From an uncultured Prevotellaceae bacterium (GTDB taxonomy: Bacteria > Bacteroidota > Bacteroidia > Bacteroidales > Bacteroidaceae), in contig CADCEQ010000007.1 in the NCBI GenBank assembly GCA_902800435.1, positions 4,717 through 68,716 of the forward strand: 64,000 nt of DNA, given 5' to 3'. A program made the position numbers and the translations under genes. Shown piece after piece: positions 1 to 8,027 of the stretch (positions are counted from its first letter, which is position 1; each line of letters starts with the position of its first letter). Under the pieces are notes generated by a model. The model worked only from the letters and a program-made list of their open reading frames with translations. It was not told the DNA's origin and searched no databases.

Positions 1-461
1 TCACCAACCCAGTACAGGCTGTCGGAAGGGATTTCCCGACCAAAAGTCTTCTGGAAACCGGCAGCATTGAAATAATTCTTCGAGTTACAGTAGATGTTCA
101 GCGTGTCGCAGAGTTCATCATCGAAATACGAGTGCGCATAAAGAATGCGGTTGCCTCGGGCAGCCAAGGCAAGGAGGGTGTCGATGTTGACCTCCTCAGG
201 GAATGAGCCGTGAGAACGGACGATGATGATAGAACGCGGCGACGATTTCTCTAAAGCCAACTGCGACAGCGACTTACGGCAGACGGCATAGCCTTGGGGC
301 ATCGTGGTGGCAAGCATGCTGTCGAAGACATAGCAGCCGAATGGCTGGCGGTCGGCATGGGCAAAGGTCGGCTCCCACACGAAGCGGCGCGGCATCTGGT
401 ACTCCAAGACGAGCATCAGCACAGTCAGCCCCAGGATAAGCAACCAGAACTTACGGTTCAC
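1..461 (-). CDS. DUF4350-like membrane-anchored protein, 3' part missing
   Basis: The reverse strand is open from a GTG at 461 to the window edge (153 residues, no stop). A purine-rich ribosome-binding site (AGGAGG) lies six bases before the GTG, which is unusually good for this phylum and decides the start. The N-terminus has one hydrophobic segment (about residues 5-17), followed by a soluble part with a pattern of strand, HG-S motif and strand (IIIVRSHGSFPEE) that resembles DUF4350 proteins. It overlaps the stop of the upstream DUF4129-like gene by 11 bases, so the two are translationally coupled. In Bacteroidota such proteins cluster with DUF4129 and MoxR genes. The biochemical role is unknown, and the family call rests on context and partial sequence. 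Confidence 0.7.
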   Translation of the reverse strand, partial: MNRKFWLLILGLTVLMLVLEYQMPRRFVWEPTFAHADRQPFGCYVFDSMLATTMPQGYAVCRKSLSQLALEKSSPRSIIIVRSHGSFPEEVNIDTLLALAARGNRILYAHSYFDDELCDTLNIYCNSKNYFNAAGFQKTFGREIPSDSLYWVG

Positions 462-1098
462 GGGCTACCTCCTTTCCTAATTGTTCCACCTCTTCATAGA
501 GCGGGCGGGTGGCGGGGAAATTGCCGTAGCGAACGCGCAAGAAATGGGCGGTGAGGGTGCGGAAGGCGGCGGGGGCAGCAGCGGTTGGGACAGCGGCACC
601 GCCGCTGCACAGCGAACAGGCAGCTGAGAACTCGCGGACGTACTGCATTGGGGTTTTGAAGGGCTGCCAGTCGATGAGGCTGGCGTCAGTGAGGGCTTTG
701 AGGGTCTGGAGGTAGCGCAGACGGATGGCCTCGCGAAAGTTGCTGTTGGCAACAGCCTGGCTGATGGCGGTGCCGAAGTCGACGCCGTAGATGGTGTCCT
801 CGGCATCACAATCAGTATTCTCTCCCTGTTCCTGTCGCCGGAAGATGCCGCTGTTTTGGCGCCACAGATACCACGCTATGAAGCCCAGCACACCGACGGC
901 AAGGATGGCAAGCACCCACTGGAAGACGGTGCTGTTGACAGCATCTCCGAAGATGTCATTTAGGAACTCCCTGATCTGCATCATCAGCCACTCAGTGAAA
1001 GTCATCCCACCTCCGACCAACTCGCGGTTGTAGTCGAAGTCCTGCTGAGCCTGCCACTGGGCTATCTGCGCGCTGTCTATGACGAGGGTATCGGGCAA
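451..1098 (-). CDS. DUF4129-like membrane protein with in-frame insertion
   Basis: The 215-residue protein has one membrane segment (about 60-77, VFQWVLAILAVGVLGF) and a C-terminal helical domain containing REAIRLRYLQ and FLRVRYGNFPATRP, typical of DUF4129. No ATG is available near the 5' end: the frame opens at a TTG at 1098, directly against a heptanucleotide array, and the next ATG (1005) would remove 31 residues. Related proteins usually begin with a signal peptide, which is absent here, so the array may have replaced it (inference). Between the domain halves (about residues 158-176) sits a Cys-, Gly- and Ala-rich stretch, CSLCSGGAAVP, that looks foreign to the fold and matches a repeat found elsewhere in the window. 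It lies downstream of the polytopic membrane gene in the same operon. Confidence 0.75.
   Translation of the reverse strand: MPDTLVIDSAQIAQWQAQQDFDYNRELVGGGMTFTEWLMMQIREFLNDIFGDAVNSTVFQWVLAILAVGVLGFIAWYLWRQNSGIFRRQEQGENTDCDAEDTIYGVDFGTAISQAVANSNFREAIRLRYLQTLKALTDASLIDWQPFKTPMQYVREFSAACSLCSGGAAVPTAAAPAAFRTLTAHFLRVRYGNFPATRPLYEEVEQLGKEVAREP
591..621 (-). repeat. Copy of the CTGTGCTGCGGC palindromic segment inside the DUF4129-like gene
   Basis: Read on the coding strand, this 31-bp stretch contains GCCTGTTCGCTGTGC followed by GCGGCGGTGCCGC. The first part is identical to part of the signal-peptide region of the fasciclin lipoprotein gene at 38551-38584, and the second to that of the SusD gene at 33445-33477. 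Here it lies in a cytosolic or periplasmic loop of a membrane protein, not in a signal peptide. Confidence 0.6.
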
Positions 1099-1149
1099 GG
1101 TGAAGGGTGAAGAGTGAAGAGTGAAGGGTGAAGGGTGAAGGGTGAGAGG
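1099..1149. repeat. Heptanucleotide array (GGTGAAG)n filling an intergenic gap
   Basis: The whole gap between two minus-strand genes consists of about seven copies of a 7-bp unit, GGTGAAG or AGTGAAG, ending in a degenerate GGTGAGAGG. It carries no recognisable promoter or ATG. It abuts the TTG start of the DUF4129-like gene and the TAA of the upstream membrane-protein gene. Confidence 0.9.
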
Positions 1150-2082
1150 TTAGAGGGTCTCGAAGTTCTCAATGTCCTGGTCAACGCCGACGCCATCGAC
1201 CTTATCGCAGGCATGGCCGTACTGATAGGCGATGCCAATGCACATCAATGCCATTATGCAACTGCCGGCGAAACTCGACACCACACCCAGCAGATACTGA
1301 ATGGCCGTATAGCCGAACGACGAGACAAAGCCCGAGGTGTTGCCCTGGGTGGCAAGGAGATTTTTCGCCATGACCATGATGTACCACGGTGTGGAAATCA
1401 AGCCCGAGATGATGGAGGAGATGATGTAGAGCACAATCATGACGCCAACGATGCCGGCCCACGTCTTCCATCCCAAACGCACCGACTTGGCGTAAGCGCT
1501 GACGATGCCAGTATCCTCGAACAGGTAGATGGGATAGACCAACACGAAGAGTGGCAGCACCACAACGGCTATGATAATGACCGGCAAGATGAAGTAAGGA
1601 CTGGCGGCTATCAGTAGTGCCATCAGCAGGACGAAGACTACAAAAATAGCAATACTCGTGACCAGCAGTACCAGCTGGCGCACGCACTTCTGAACCACAC
1701 CAGGCCGAAGGTCGTCGAAAGTGACACCCTTCAGCCGCTCCGACCGCTGCTCGTAGAGCTGCATCATCGTGTAGGAAACGGCATAGACCAAGATGATGGC
1801 TACGAACTGCACCAACATATACAGGCCCATCGACGAGAGCCACTGCAGCATATCAGCAAAGTTCCGGCCTCCGCCACTTGTAATAGCGGTGATGGACTCC
1901 ATATAGCCCGTCATAAAGTTGTTCATACAGAACGTCTGCACGATTGCAACGGGCAGGACTAAGTAAGTGATGTACTTCAACAGCGTGCGAAAGTTCTCGC
2001 CGACGAAGTCGAACGTGTCAGACAGCTTGTCGCCAAACGTTCTCTTGCGATAGAGTTTAATCAATGGTTTTTCTGAGCTCAT
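1150..2082 (-). CDS. Polytopic membrane protein of the SpoIIM/DUF4129 cluster
   Basis: A 310-residue protein beginning MSSEKPLIKL. The ATG at 2082 is preferred over an upstream in-frame ATG because it removes an implausible AT-rich leader, and it overlaps the SpoIIM-family gene by 26 bases. About six hydrophobic segments are visible, including VQFVAIILVYAVSYTMMQLY and a long one around IAIFVVFVLLMALLIAASPYFIL, so it is an inner-membrane protein. The cytosolic N-terminus contains a basic RKRTFGDKLSDTFDF motif that is common before membrane domains in this gene cluster. No catalytic motif is recognised. A role with the neighbouring SpoIIM- and RDD-family proteins is inferred from gene order only. 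Confidence 0.75.
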   Translation of the reverse strand: MSSEKPLIKLYRKRTFGDKLSDTFDFVGENFRTLLKYITYLVLPVAIVQTFCMNNFMTGYMESITAITSGGGRNFADMLQWLSSMGLYMLVQFVAIILVYAVSYTMMQLYEQRSERLKGVTFDDLRPGVVQKCVRQLVLLVTSIAIFVVFVLLMALLIAASPYFILPVIIIAVVVLPLFVLVYPIYLFEDTGIVSAYAKSVRLGWKTWAGIVGVMIVLYIISSIISGLISTPWYIMVMAKNLLATQGNTSGFVSSFGYTAIQYLLGVVSSFAGSCIMALMCIGIAYQYGHACDKVDGVGVDQDIENFETL

Positions 2083-3025
2083 GGTTTTTCTTTTTAGGTA
2101 ATACAATATAATAATAGATAACAAATGCCAAAGAACAGAGGATGATGCTCAGCCGCAGCAGGTCGGGCCACTCGGTGTGGCGCGTGAAGAAACCCTCGAT
2201 AAAGCCCGCCACGACGAACAACGGCACCGCACCCACCACGATGCGCAGACCGCGACGCGCCCCACGCCGGAACGACACGAGCCGGGGATAGGTGCCAGGG
2301 AAGAGCCAGCCGTTGCCCATGGCTATGCCAGCAGCTCCAGCCACGATAATGGCCGAAATCTCAAGCGTGCCGTGCAGCCAGACGGCCAACGCCGACTGCC
2401 ACAGCAGGCCGTGCTGGGCGAAGAACGTCTGGAACGAGCCGAGCATCACGCCATTCTGGAACAGGATGAACCCCGTGCCGATGCTGGTGAACACGCCCAG
2501 GACGAAGGTGACGAACGACACCTTGACATTGTTCAGCGTAATCATACTGAACATATCGCTCTCAGGGTCGCCGTTGTAAACGGCCATCGGCTCGCCATTG
2601 GCGATGTTCTGCAGCGTCATGTCCACATAGTTGTCACCAAGAATGATGCGGCAGAACTCCGGATCGAACAACTGCGACAGCATGCCCACCAGGGCACTCG
2701 TCAGGAAGATAATGAACGAAGTCAGCAACTCGCGCCGCGCCTCCCACATCGTGCGCGGCACCTCGTCGGTCCAGAACGTCAGGAGCCGCGACCAGCGGTA
2801 GCGCTGCGAGCGGTAAATCTCGTTGTGAAGGGCAGAAGCAAGGTTATTCAAATAGCGCGTAATCTTCGACTCCGGGTAGTGCGTCTGCGCAAAGGCCAGG
2901 TCGCTGGTCACGTCGATGTAGGTGTCGGCCAGTTGGGTGGCCTCGGTCTCACCGACCGCATCCACTACCAGCTCAGCACTGCGCCACTTCTCGATGTTCT
3001 GCCTGATGAACGTGACTTCCTTCAT
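2057..3025 (-). CDS. SpoIIM (DUF95) family integral membrane protein
   Basis: A 322-residue protein starting MKEVTFIRQN. An upstream in-frame extension runs through the promoter region and is rejected. The N-terminal third is charged and helical. The rest holds about five membrane segments, with the SpoIIM-family patterns LLTSFIIFL, MITLNNVKVSF, LGVFTSIGTGFIL and WLHGTLEISAIIVAG; the HG-LE pair in the last is characteristic. The family is named after sporulation protein SpoIIM, but in Bacteroidota it occurs in non-sporulating species beside RDD, DUF4129 and MoxR genes, and its function there is unclear. This is the first gene of the leftward operon and is read from a promoter nine bases upstream of the ATG. 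Confidence 0.85.
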   Translation of the reverse strand: MKEVTFIRQNIEKWRSAELVVDAVGETEATQLADTYIDVTSDLAFAQTHYPESKITRYLNNLASALHNEIYRSQRYRWSRLLTFWTDEVPRTMWEARRELLTSFIIFLTSALVGMLSQLFDPEFCRIILGDNYVDMTLQNIANGEPMAVYNGDPESDMFSMITLNNVKVSFVTFVLGVFTSIGTGFILFQNGVMLGSFQTFFAQHGLLWQSALAVWLHGTLEISAIIVAGAAGIAMGNGWLFPGTYPRLVSFRRGARRGLRIVVGAVPLFVVAGFIEGFFTRHTEWPDLLRLSIILCSLAFVIYYYIVLPKKKNHELRKTID

Positions 3026-3034
3026 AATTCTGTG

Positions 3035-3042
3035 CAAAGGTA
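3035..3042 (-). promoter_or_regulatory. TAnnTTTG-type -7 element for the SpoIIM operon
   Basis: On the minus strand TACCTTTG is followed by about nine bases and then the ATG, so the mRNA would have little or no leader. TAnnTTTG is the -7 consensus of Bacteroidota housekeeping promoters. The position may be off by one base. Confidence 0.65.
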
Positions 3043-3085
3043 CGAAAAAATTTATAATTACAATTGATAATTGATAATAATTTCG

Positions 3086-3093
3086 TACCTTTG
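3086..3093 (+). promoter_or_regulatory. TAnnTTTG-type promoter for the RDD gene
   Basis: TACCTTTG lies eight bases before the ATG at 3102, with TTG at 3064-3066 about 19 bases upstream, matching Bacteroidota -33/-7 spacing. Transcription would start almost at the ATG, giving a nearly leaderless message. Confidence 0.7.
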
Positions 3094-3101
3094 CCGACGA
3101 A

Positions 3102-3812
3102 ATGGCAGAAAAGAGCATCGTTACCGGACAATATGTACGCCTGCGCCAGACACCGGCCAGCGTCAGCGAGCGCATGGTGGCACAGGTCATCGACTGGGTG
3201 GTGCAGATAGCCTACTTCTTTCTGTGGGTGCTTTTCATCCGCCTTACCGGCATTAAGTTCGGCCCTACGGCCATCATCACCCTCGTCGTTCTGCCAATCC
3301 TGTTTTACTGTCCGCTGTGCGAGATGCTCAGTGGAGGCCAGACCATCGGCAAGAAACTTATCATGCTGCGCGTCATCATGGCCGACGGCACCCTACCCTC
3401 GCCCGCTGCCTACCTGCTGCGGTGGCTGCTGATGATTGCCGACGGCCCGCTGTTAGGCTACGTCGGCGTGCTGGTGATGATTCTGAACCGCAACAACCAG
3501 CGGCTCGGCGATATGGCGGCAGGCACGCTGGTTGTCAAGTTGCACAGCTATTCCAAGATTCAGGTCAGCCTCGACGAGTACGATTACCTGACCCGTGGCT
3601 ACCATCCCTCCTACCCTCAGGCCGCTGACCTCTCGTTAGAGCAGGTCGACATCATCCGTCGCGCCATCGACAGCGAACAGCCCGAGCGCATCAGCCAGCT
3701 GTCGCAGAAGGTGCAGCAGCTTCTGGGTGTCAGTCGGCGCGAGTCGGGCGATGAGTTCTTCCTGCGCCGCATCGTGCGCGACTATCAGTACTACGCCTTG
3801 GAGGAAATATAA
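3102..3812 (+). CDS. RDD family membrane protein
   Basis: This 236-residue protein has an N-terminal RDD domain (about 15-145). A first helix contains VAQVIDWVVQIAYFFLWVLF, with Asp in place of the usual RDD motif. It is followed by a second membrane segment, the family motif GGQTIGKKLIMLRVI, a third segment near LRWLLMIADG, and NNQRLGDMAAGTLVV. The C-terminal 90 residues are charged and helical (SLEQVDIIRRAIDSE) and look cytosolic. RDD proteins are implicated in transport or membrane stress, but the activity of this subgroup is unknown. It is transcribed divergently from the SpoIIM cluster, a pairing frequent in Bacteroidota. It ends three bases before the stop of the convergent aminopeptidase gene, and no terminator hairpin fits between them. 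Confidence 0.85.
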   Translation: MAEKSIVTGQYVRLRQTPASVSERMVAQVIDWVVQIAYFFLWVLFIRLTGIKFGPTAIITLVVLPILFYCPLCEMLSGGQTIGKKLIMLRVIMADGTLPSPAAYLLRWLLMIADGPLLGYVGVLVMILNRNNQRLGDMAAGTLVVKLHSYSKIQVSLDEYDYLTRGYHPSYPQAADLSLEQVDIIRRAIDSEQPERISQLSQKVQQLLGVSRRESGDEFFLRRIVRDYQYYALEEI

Positions 3813-3815
3813 TCT

Positions 3816-5633
3816 TCAGATAGCTTCACAGGCCTCGCGCAACCACTCCACCTCATCATTGTCAAGATGCGGCGACAGGCGGTCGTAAACCGTCTGGTGA
3901 TAGTCGTTCAGCCAGTCGATTTCCTCCTGCGTCATCTGCTCACGGATGATGGGGCGCTTGTCGATGGGACAGAGCGTCAGCGGCTCAAACTGCAGGAAAC
4001 GTCCGAACTCCGTCTCCTTGTAGGCCGTGATGAGCAGCGTGTTCTCCGTGCGGGCACCACAGCGGCCGGCGAGATAGATGCCCGGTTCGTCGGTGATGGT
4101 CATGCCCTCAACGAGCGGGGCGGGCTTCCACTCCATGCGGAACTGGTGAGGCCCTTCGTGGACGTTCAGGTAAGTACCCACGCCGTGACCCGTTCCGTGC
4201 AGGTAGTTCAGTCCCTCGCGCCACATCGCTGCCCGTGCCAGGATGTCAATCTGCGTGCCGCTGGCCCCACTGGGGAATTTGCACAACTCTATCTGGATGT
4301 GCCCTTTCAGCACCAGCGTATAGATCAGCTTCTCCTCGTCGGTCAGCGAACCGAGGGCAATGGTGCGGGTGATGTCGGTCGTGCCGTCCAAGTACTGCGC
4401 ACCGCTGTCGAGCAGCAGCAGCCCGCGAGGCTCCAGAGGGATGTCGGTCTCGGGCGTCGCCTCGTAGTGGACAATGGCAGCGTGGGCACCGTAGCCCGCA
4501 ATCGTGTCGAACGAGATGTCGCGGTAGAGCGGCTGCTCTGCACGCAGGGTTGTCAGCTTGCGGTCCACCGAGATTTCTGTCTCCCGATGCCCACTTTGCC
4601 CATTCAGCCCACCTTGCCCATAAACCCCATCAAGCCACTTCAAGAACTTAACCATGGCGATGCCGTCTTTCAGCATCGCCGACCTAAAACCCGCTATCTC
4701 GGTGGCGTTCTTGACGGTTTTCATCCGCTTGACGGGCGATTCTTCCTCCACCTTCTCGCGGGTAACAGCTTGATAGAGTGCATAGTTCACTTCGTCAGGG
4801 TCGAGCAGGATGTTGTACTCGAAGTAGTCCTTCAGTCCGCGGACGACGTTCTGGTAGTCATCCACCTTGATGCCCTCCTGCTGCAGATAGGCCGACACCT
4901 CGGGCGTCAGCTTCACCTTATTTATATAAAGGGTGACATCCTTCGACGAGATGAGCAGATAGCTGACGAACACTGGATTACAGTGGACATCGGTGCCGCG
5001 CAGGTTCAGCGTCCAGGCTATGTCGTCGAGGGCCGACATCAGCATACCGTCGGCGTGTTTCTCGCGCAGGGCCTTGCGGATGCGGGCTATCTTGCTGGCC
5101 GTCGTTTCGCCGGCATATTCTATCGGGTATATTTCGACCGGGTTCTCGGGTATGGCCGGACGGTTGCGCCAGATCAGCTTCAGCGGGTCCAGATTGGTGC
5201 GCAGCGTCATGCCGCCCTCCTTCCTGAGGTCGGCTATCAGCTCCTTCACGCTGTTGGCCGACGAGCACCAGCCATCGATGCCGACCTCGGTGCTAGCGGT
5301 AGAACCGCCAGCCACAATCTGACTGTTGAGCCACTGGGCGATGGTCGGCGTGCCCTCAATCTTCAGTTTCATCAGCTGGAACTCCGTGCCCTTCAGTTGC
5401 TCCTCGGCAGCGAGAAAGTAGCGCGAGTCAGTCCAGAGGGCGGCACTGTCCATCGTGACGACGGCGGTGCCGGCGGAGCCATTGAAACCTGAGATAAACT
5501 CACGGCCCTTCCAGTGGTCAGGCACGTATTCGCCTTGATGCGGGTCGGTACTTGGAAATATGAACGCGGCCAGATGTTCGCGCCGCATCACCTCGCGGAG
5601 GTCTTCTAATCGTTGGTTTACCGTGTTGTCCAT
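3816..5633 (-). CDS. Three-domain Xaa-Pro aminopeptidase (M24B)
   Basis: A 605-residue protein from the ATG at 5633 (MDNTVNQRLE); the upstream in-frame extension overlaps the preceding gene and is rejected. It has two creatinase-like domains (about 5-300) and then the pita-bread peptidase domain. Metal-binding and catalytic residues are visible: DSGAQYLDGTTD (two Asp), HGTGHGVG (His), TDEPGIY (Glu) and RTENTLL (Glu). It removes N-terminal residues preceding proline, probably in the cytosol since no signal peptide is present. Length and architecture match eukaryotic-type aminopeptidase P, which is common in Bacteroidota. A Gly-rich stretch, VYGQGGLNGQSGH, interrupts the linker before the peptidase domain and corresponds to a DNA repeat. 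It lies ten bases downstream of the GH31 gene and is probably the last gene of that operon. A second, shorter family member lies at 17835-19214. Confidence 0.93.
   Translation of the reverse strand: MDNTVNQRLEDLREVMRREHLAAFIFPSTDPHQGEYVPDHWKGREFISGFNGSAGTAVVTMDSAALWTDSRYFLAAEEQLKGTEFQLMKLKIEGTPTIAQWLNSQIVAGGSTASTEVGIDGWCSSANSVKELIADLRKEGGMTLRTNLDPLKLIWRNRPAIPENPVEIYPIEYAGETTASKIARIRKALREKHADGMLMSALDDIAWTLNLRGTDVHCNPVFVSYLLISSKDVTLYINKVKLTPEVSAYLQQEGIKVDDYQNVVRGLKDYFEYNILLDPDEVNYALYQAVTREKVEEESPVKRMKTVKNATEIAGFRSAMLKDGIAMVKFLKWLDGVYGQGGLNGQSGHRETEISVDRKLTTLRAEQPLYRDISFDTIAGYGAHAAIVHYEATPETDIPLEPRGLLLLDSGAQYLDGTTDITRTIALGSLTDEEKLIYTLVLKGHIQIELCKFPSGASGTQIDILARAAMWREGLNYLHGTGHGVGTYLNVHEGPHQFRMEWKPAPLVEGMTITDEPGIYLAGRCGARTENTLLITAYKETEFGRFLQFEPLTLCPIDKRPIIREQMTQEEIDWLNDYHQTVYDRLSPHLDNDEVEWLREACEAI
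4587..4623 (-). repeat. In-frame minisatellite in the aminopeptidase gene
   Basis: On the coding strand two copies of a roughly 18-bp unit, ATGGGCAARGTGGGC plus spacer, encode the Gly/Gln/Asn-rich peptide VYGQGGLNGQSG. It falls between FLKWLD and TEISVDRKL, which are normally close together in aminopeptidases P. Confidence 0.65.
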
Positions 5634-5643
5634 AATGCTTTCC

Positions 5644-8016
5644 TTATTTCTTGATTTCCTGTAATGCTTTGTCACCAGGCTTGAAGAGCAGGCCGGTACA
5701 CTGTTGTGCTGCCGCCTTGTAGGTCTTCAGCTCCACCTTGTCCCACTGTATCTGGTCTGTGCGCTGAGCCAGCGGGGCGTGGGGAATGATGCTGCCGTCG
5801 CGGACGAGGATGATGGCGGGAATACGGCCTGCCGTCAGCGTCTGGTAGCCGCCGTCATAGACCTTGCCGCTCTGGTAGTCAATCCATTTAGAGCCTACCC
5901 CCGACCTCTCCCCAAAAGAGGGGAGATAAACCGTCCGGCTGTCACCGCTCTCCAGCAGCGGAGCAACCAATATCTGCGAGCCGAACATATACTCGTCCTC
6001 CACGAGCCAGGCTCCGGGGTCGTCGGGAAACTCCACCAGCAGGGCACGCACCATCGGCAGACCGCGTTCAGTGCAGTCCTTGGCCTGAGCATAGACATAG
6101 GGCATGAGCCGGTATTTCATCTCGGCACACTCGCGGAAAGCCTTGGTGAACGACTCGGAGATGAGCCACGGCTCTGTAGGCGGTGCTCCGTGGGCACGGG
6201 TATGACTCGACAGGAAGCCGAAGGGCAACCAGCGGCGGTAGATGTCCTCGGGCGAAGCCGTCACAAAACCGCCCATATCGTGGCTCCAGAACGAGAAACC
6301 GCTCAGGCCGAACGAGAGACCGCCACGCAGGTCGCCCAGCATACCGATATTATTGGTAGCCGCATCGCCGCCCCAGTGGAGGGCGTAACGCTGGGAGCCT
6401 GCCCAGGCCGAACGGGCCCAGATGATGCCCTCGCCGGGATACTGGCTCTCAACAGCTTCCCAGAGTGCCTTGTTATAGCGCAGGGGATAGAGGTTGTGCT
6501 CGTAGAGTCCGCCCTTGCCGCTATGGTAGAAGCCGTTGTAGGGAGCCGCCTCGCCGAAGTCGCACTTGATGGTCGAGACGCCCTGCTTCAGTAGGTTCGT
6601 AATCTTCGACTGATACCAGTTGACAGTCTTAGGATTAGAGAAGTCGAGGATGGCATCCTCCACAGGCATGCCGCCATCTGCATTCTTCACGTGCATGTCC
6701 TCATAGAGAATTTCATTGAAGAAGCGGTTCTTGGGCGTGAAGTAAGGCAACTGCCACAGACAGGTGTGGAAACCGTCGTTGGCCAACTGTTTGAGCATGC
6801 CTACGGGGTTAGGGAAGCGGTCTTTGGCAAACTCATAGTCACACTGCCAGTCGGTGCCGAACCAGCCAGTGTCGAAGTGGATGACGTCACTGGGAATCTT
6901 GTGCTGGCGCAGCTTCTTGGCAATGTCGAGACCCTCTTCCTGCGAGAAATAGGTAATGCGGCTCATCCAGGTGCCAAAGCTCCACAGCGGCAGCATGGGC
7001 GACTTGCCCGTAATCTCCGTATACTCGTTCAGGATGTCCTTCGGCTCACCGAAGAACACAAAAAGGTCTATCTCTTCATCCGCCATAAACAGGCGCTGGG
7101 CCCCAATATACGAAGCCCCAAAGTCGCAAGTGACAGGGGCTGAGGTGTGCATGAAGATGCCGTAGCCGCGATTCGAGAAATAGAAGGGCACGGGCTTGTA
7201 CATGCCGTCGGTCTCAGGACCTTGAGGGTCGGTGACGCTGAGGTGTACCTTCTGGCCCACCTTATTCAACGAGGTGAACGACTCGCCGCAGCCGTAGATG
7301 CGCTCGCCGGGCGACAGCAGGAACACGGGGTTCGCGCTGCGCGAGTTGTCACTGCCGCGCTTGATAAACGACAGCGGCAGCAGCTTCACCTGCGTCGAGT
7401 CGTTGTCGATGATATGGCGCGTCTGGGTGAGAATCTTTCCCTTGGCGTCCTTCAGCACGATTCGGAAGGGGTAGCGCTGAATCTCGATGCAGCCATACTT
7501 CGTCTGATAGGCTATCTTCTCGTCGTTATTAGTGGTCTTCAGTTCGATGTCCAAATCCCGCAGAGTAGGCAATTTCTTCTTGAATGCCTCGCAGAACATC
7601 ACATCGTGCGAATCGTCGATTCTCTTAAATGCCGGCGATGTATCCATTCTGATTCTCGCCGTCCTTGGCGTAATCCACTCTATCATAATCCGTATTAACG
7701 GGTCGTTCTCATACGCCGCATCGGGGAAGTCGAGCATCTGCATACGCACGGGCCAGTAGCCATTGAGGTTGAACGCCTGACGGGGCGACAGTCGGTAGCG
7801 TTTCCACTGCACAAAGCCCATACCCCTTTCGGTATTGAAACCGTCAAGCGAGTCGGCCAGGAAATAGGTATTCGACAGGTCGTAGAAGTCTGTCGACACG
7901 TCTTTCTGCATACACTGCAAGTACTGGATGCCTGCATTGGTCTGGAGCTGGGCAAGACTGCGGGTTGCAAAGATGCCGCAACAGACAAGGCTGAGGAAAA
8001 GTATTCTTTTATTCAT
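5644..8016 (-). CDS. GH31 glycoside hydrolase, probable alpha-xylosidase
   Basis: A 790-residue secreted enzyme whose start at 8016 gives a signal peptide (MNKRILFLSLVCCGIFATRSLAQ). The GH31 beta-sandwich (about 25-340) is followed by the catalytic barrel. The nucleophile motif is IKCDFGE (Asp near 486) and the acid/base lies in SHDMGGF (Asp near 580). The K-DFGE form is typical of alpha-xylosidases such as YicI, while alpha-glucosidases usually differ, so alpha-xylosidase is favoured but unproven. The C-terminal sandwich holds the insert PSFGERSGVGS between TVYLP and KWIDY, encoded by a GC-rich palindrome and absent from usual family members. The gene lies 11 bases downstream of the BspA-like gene and 10 upstream of the aminopeptidase gene, implying co-transcription. 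It could act on side chains of oligosaccharides produced by enzymes of the locus at 31-57 kb. Confidence 0.88.
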   Translation of the reverse strand: MNKRILFLSLVCCGIFATRSLAQLQTNAGIQYLQCMQKDVSTDFYDLSNTYFLADSLDGFNTERGMGFVQWKRYRLSPRQAFNLNGYWPVRMQMLDFPDAAYENDPLIRIMIEWITPRTARIRMDTSPAFKRIDDSHDVMFCEAFKKKLPTLRDLDIELKTTNNDEKIAYQTKYGCIEIQRYPFRIVLKDAKGKILTQTRHIIDNDSTQVKLLPLSFIKRGSDNSRSANPVFLLSPGERIYGCGESFTSLNKVGQKVHLSVTDPQGPETDGMYKPVPFYFSNRGYGIFMHTSAPVTCDFGASYIGAQRLFMADEEIDLFVFFGEPKDILNEYTEITGKSPMLPLWSFGTWMSRITYFSQEEGLDIAKKLRQHKIPSDVIHFDTGWFGTDWQCDYEFAKDRFPNPVGMLKQLANDGFHTCLWQLPYFTPKNRFFNEILYEDMHVKNADGGMPVEDAILDFSNPKTVNWYQSKITNLLKQGVSTIKCDFGEAAPYNGFYHSGKGGLYEHNLYPLRYNKALWEAVESQYPGEGIIWARSAWAGSQRYALHWGGDAATNNIGMLGDLRGGLSFGLSGFSFWSHDMGGFVTASPEDIYRRWLPFGFLSSHTRAHGAPPTEPWLISESFTKAFRECAEMKYRLMPYVYAQAKDCTERGLPMVRALLVEFPDDPGAWLVEDEYMFGSQILVAPLLESGDSRTVYLPSFGERSGVGSKWIDYQSGKVYDGGYQTLTAGRIPAIILVRDGSIIPHAPLAQRTDQIQWDKVELKTYKAAAQQCTGLLFKPGDKALQEIKK
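5892..5927 (-). repeat. GC-rich palindromic insert in the GH31 gene
   Basis: On the coding strand CTCCCCTCTTTTGGGGAG forms a hairpin (CTCCCC/GGGGAG), followed by AGGTCGGGGGTAGGCT. The sequence and arrangement match the inserts at 9822-9865 and 23425-23465. It is read in frame as PSFGERSGVGS. Confidence 0.8.
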
Positions 8017-8027
8017 AGTTTTGGTTT

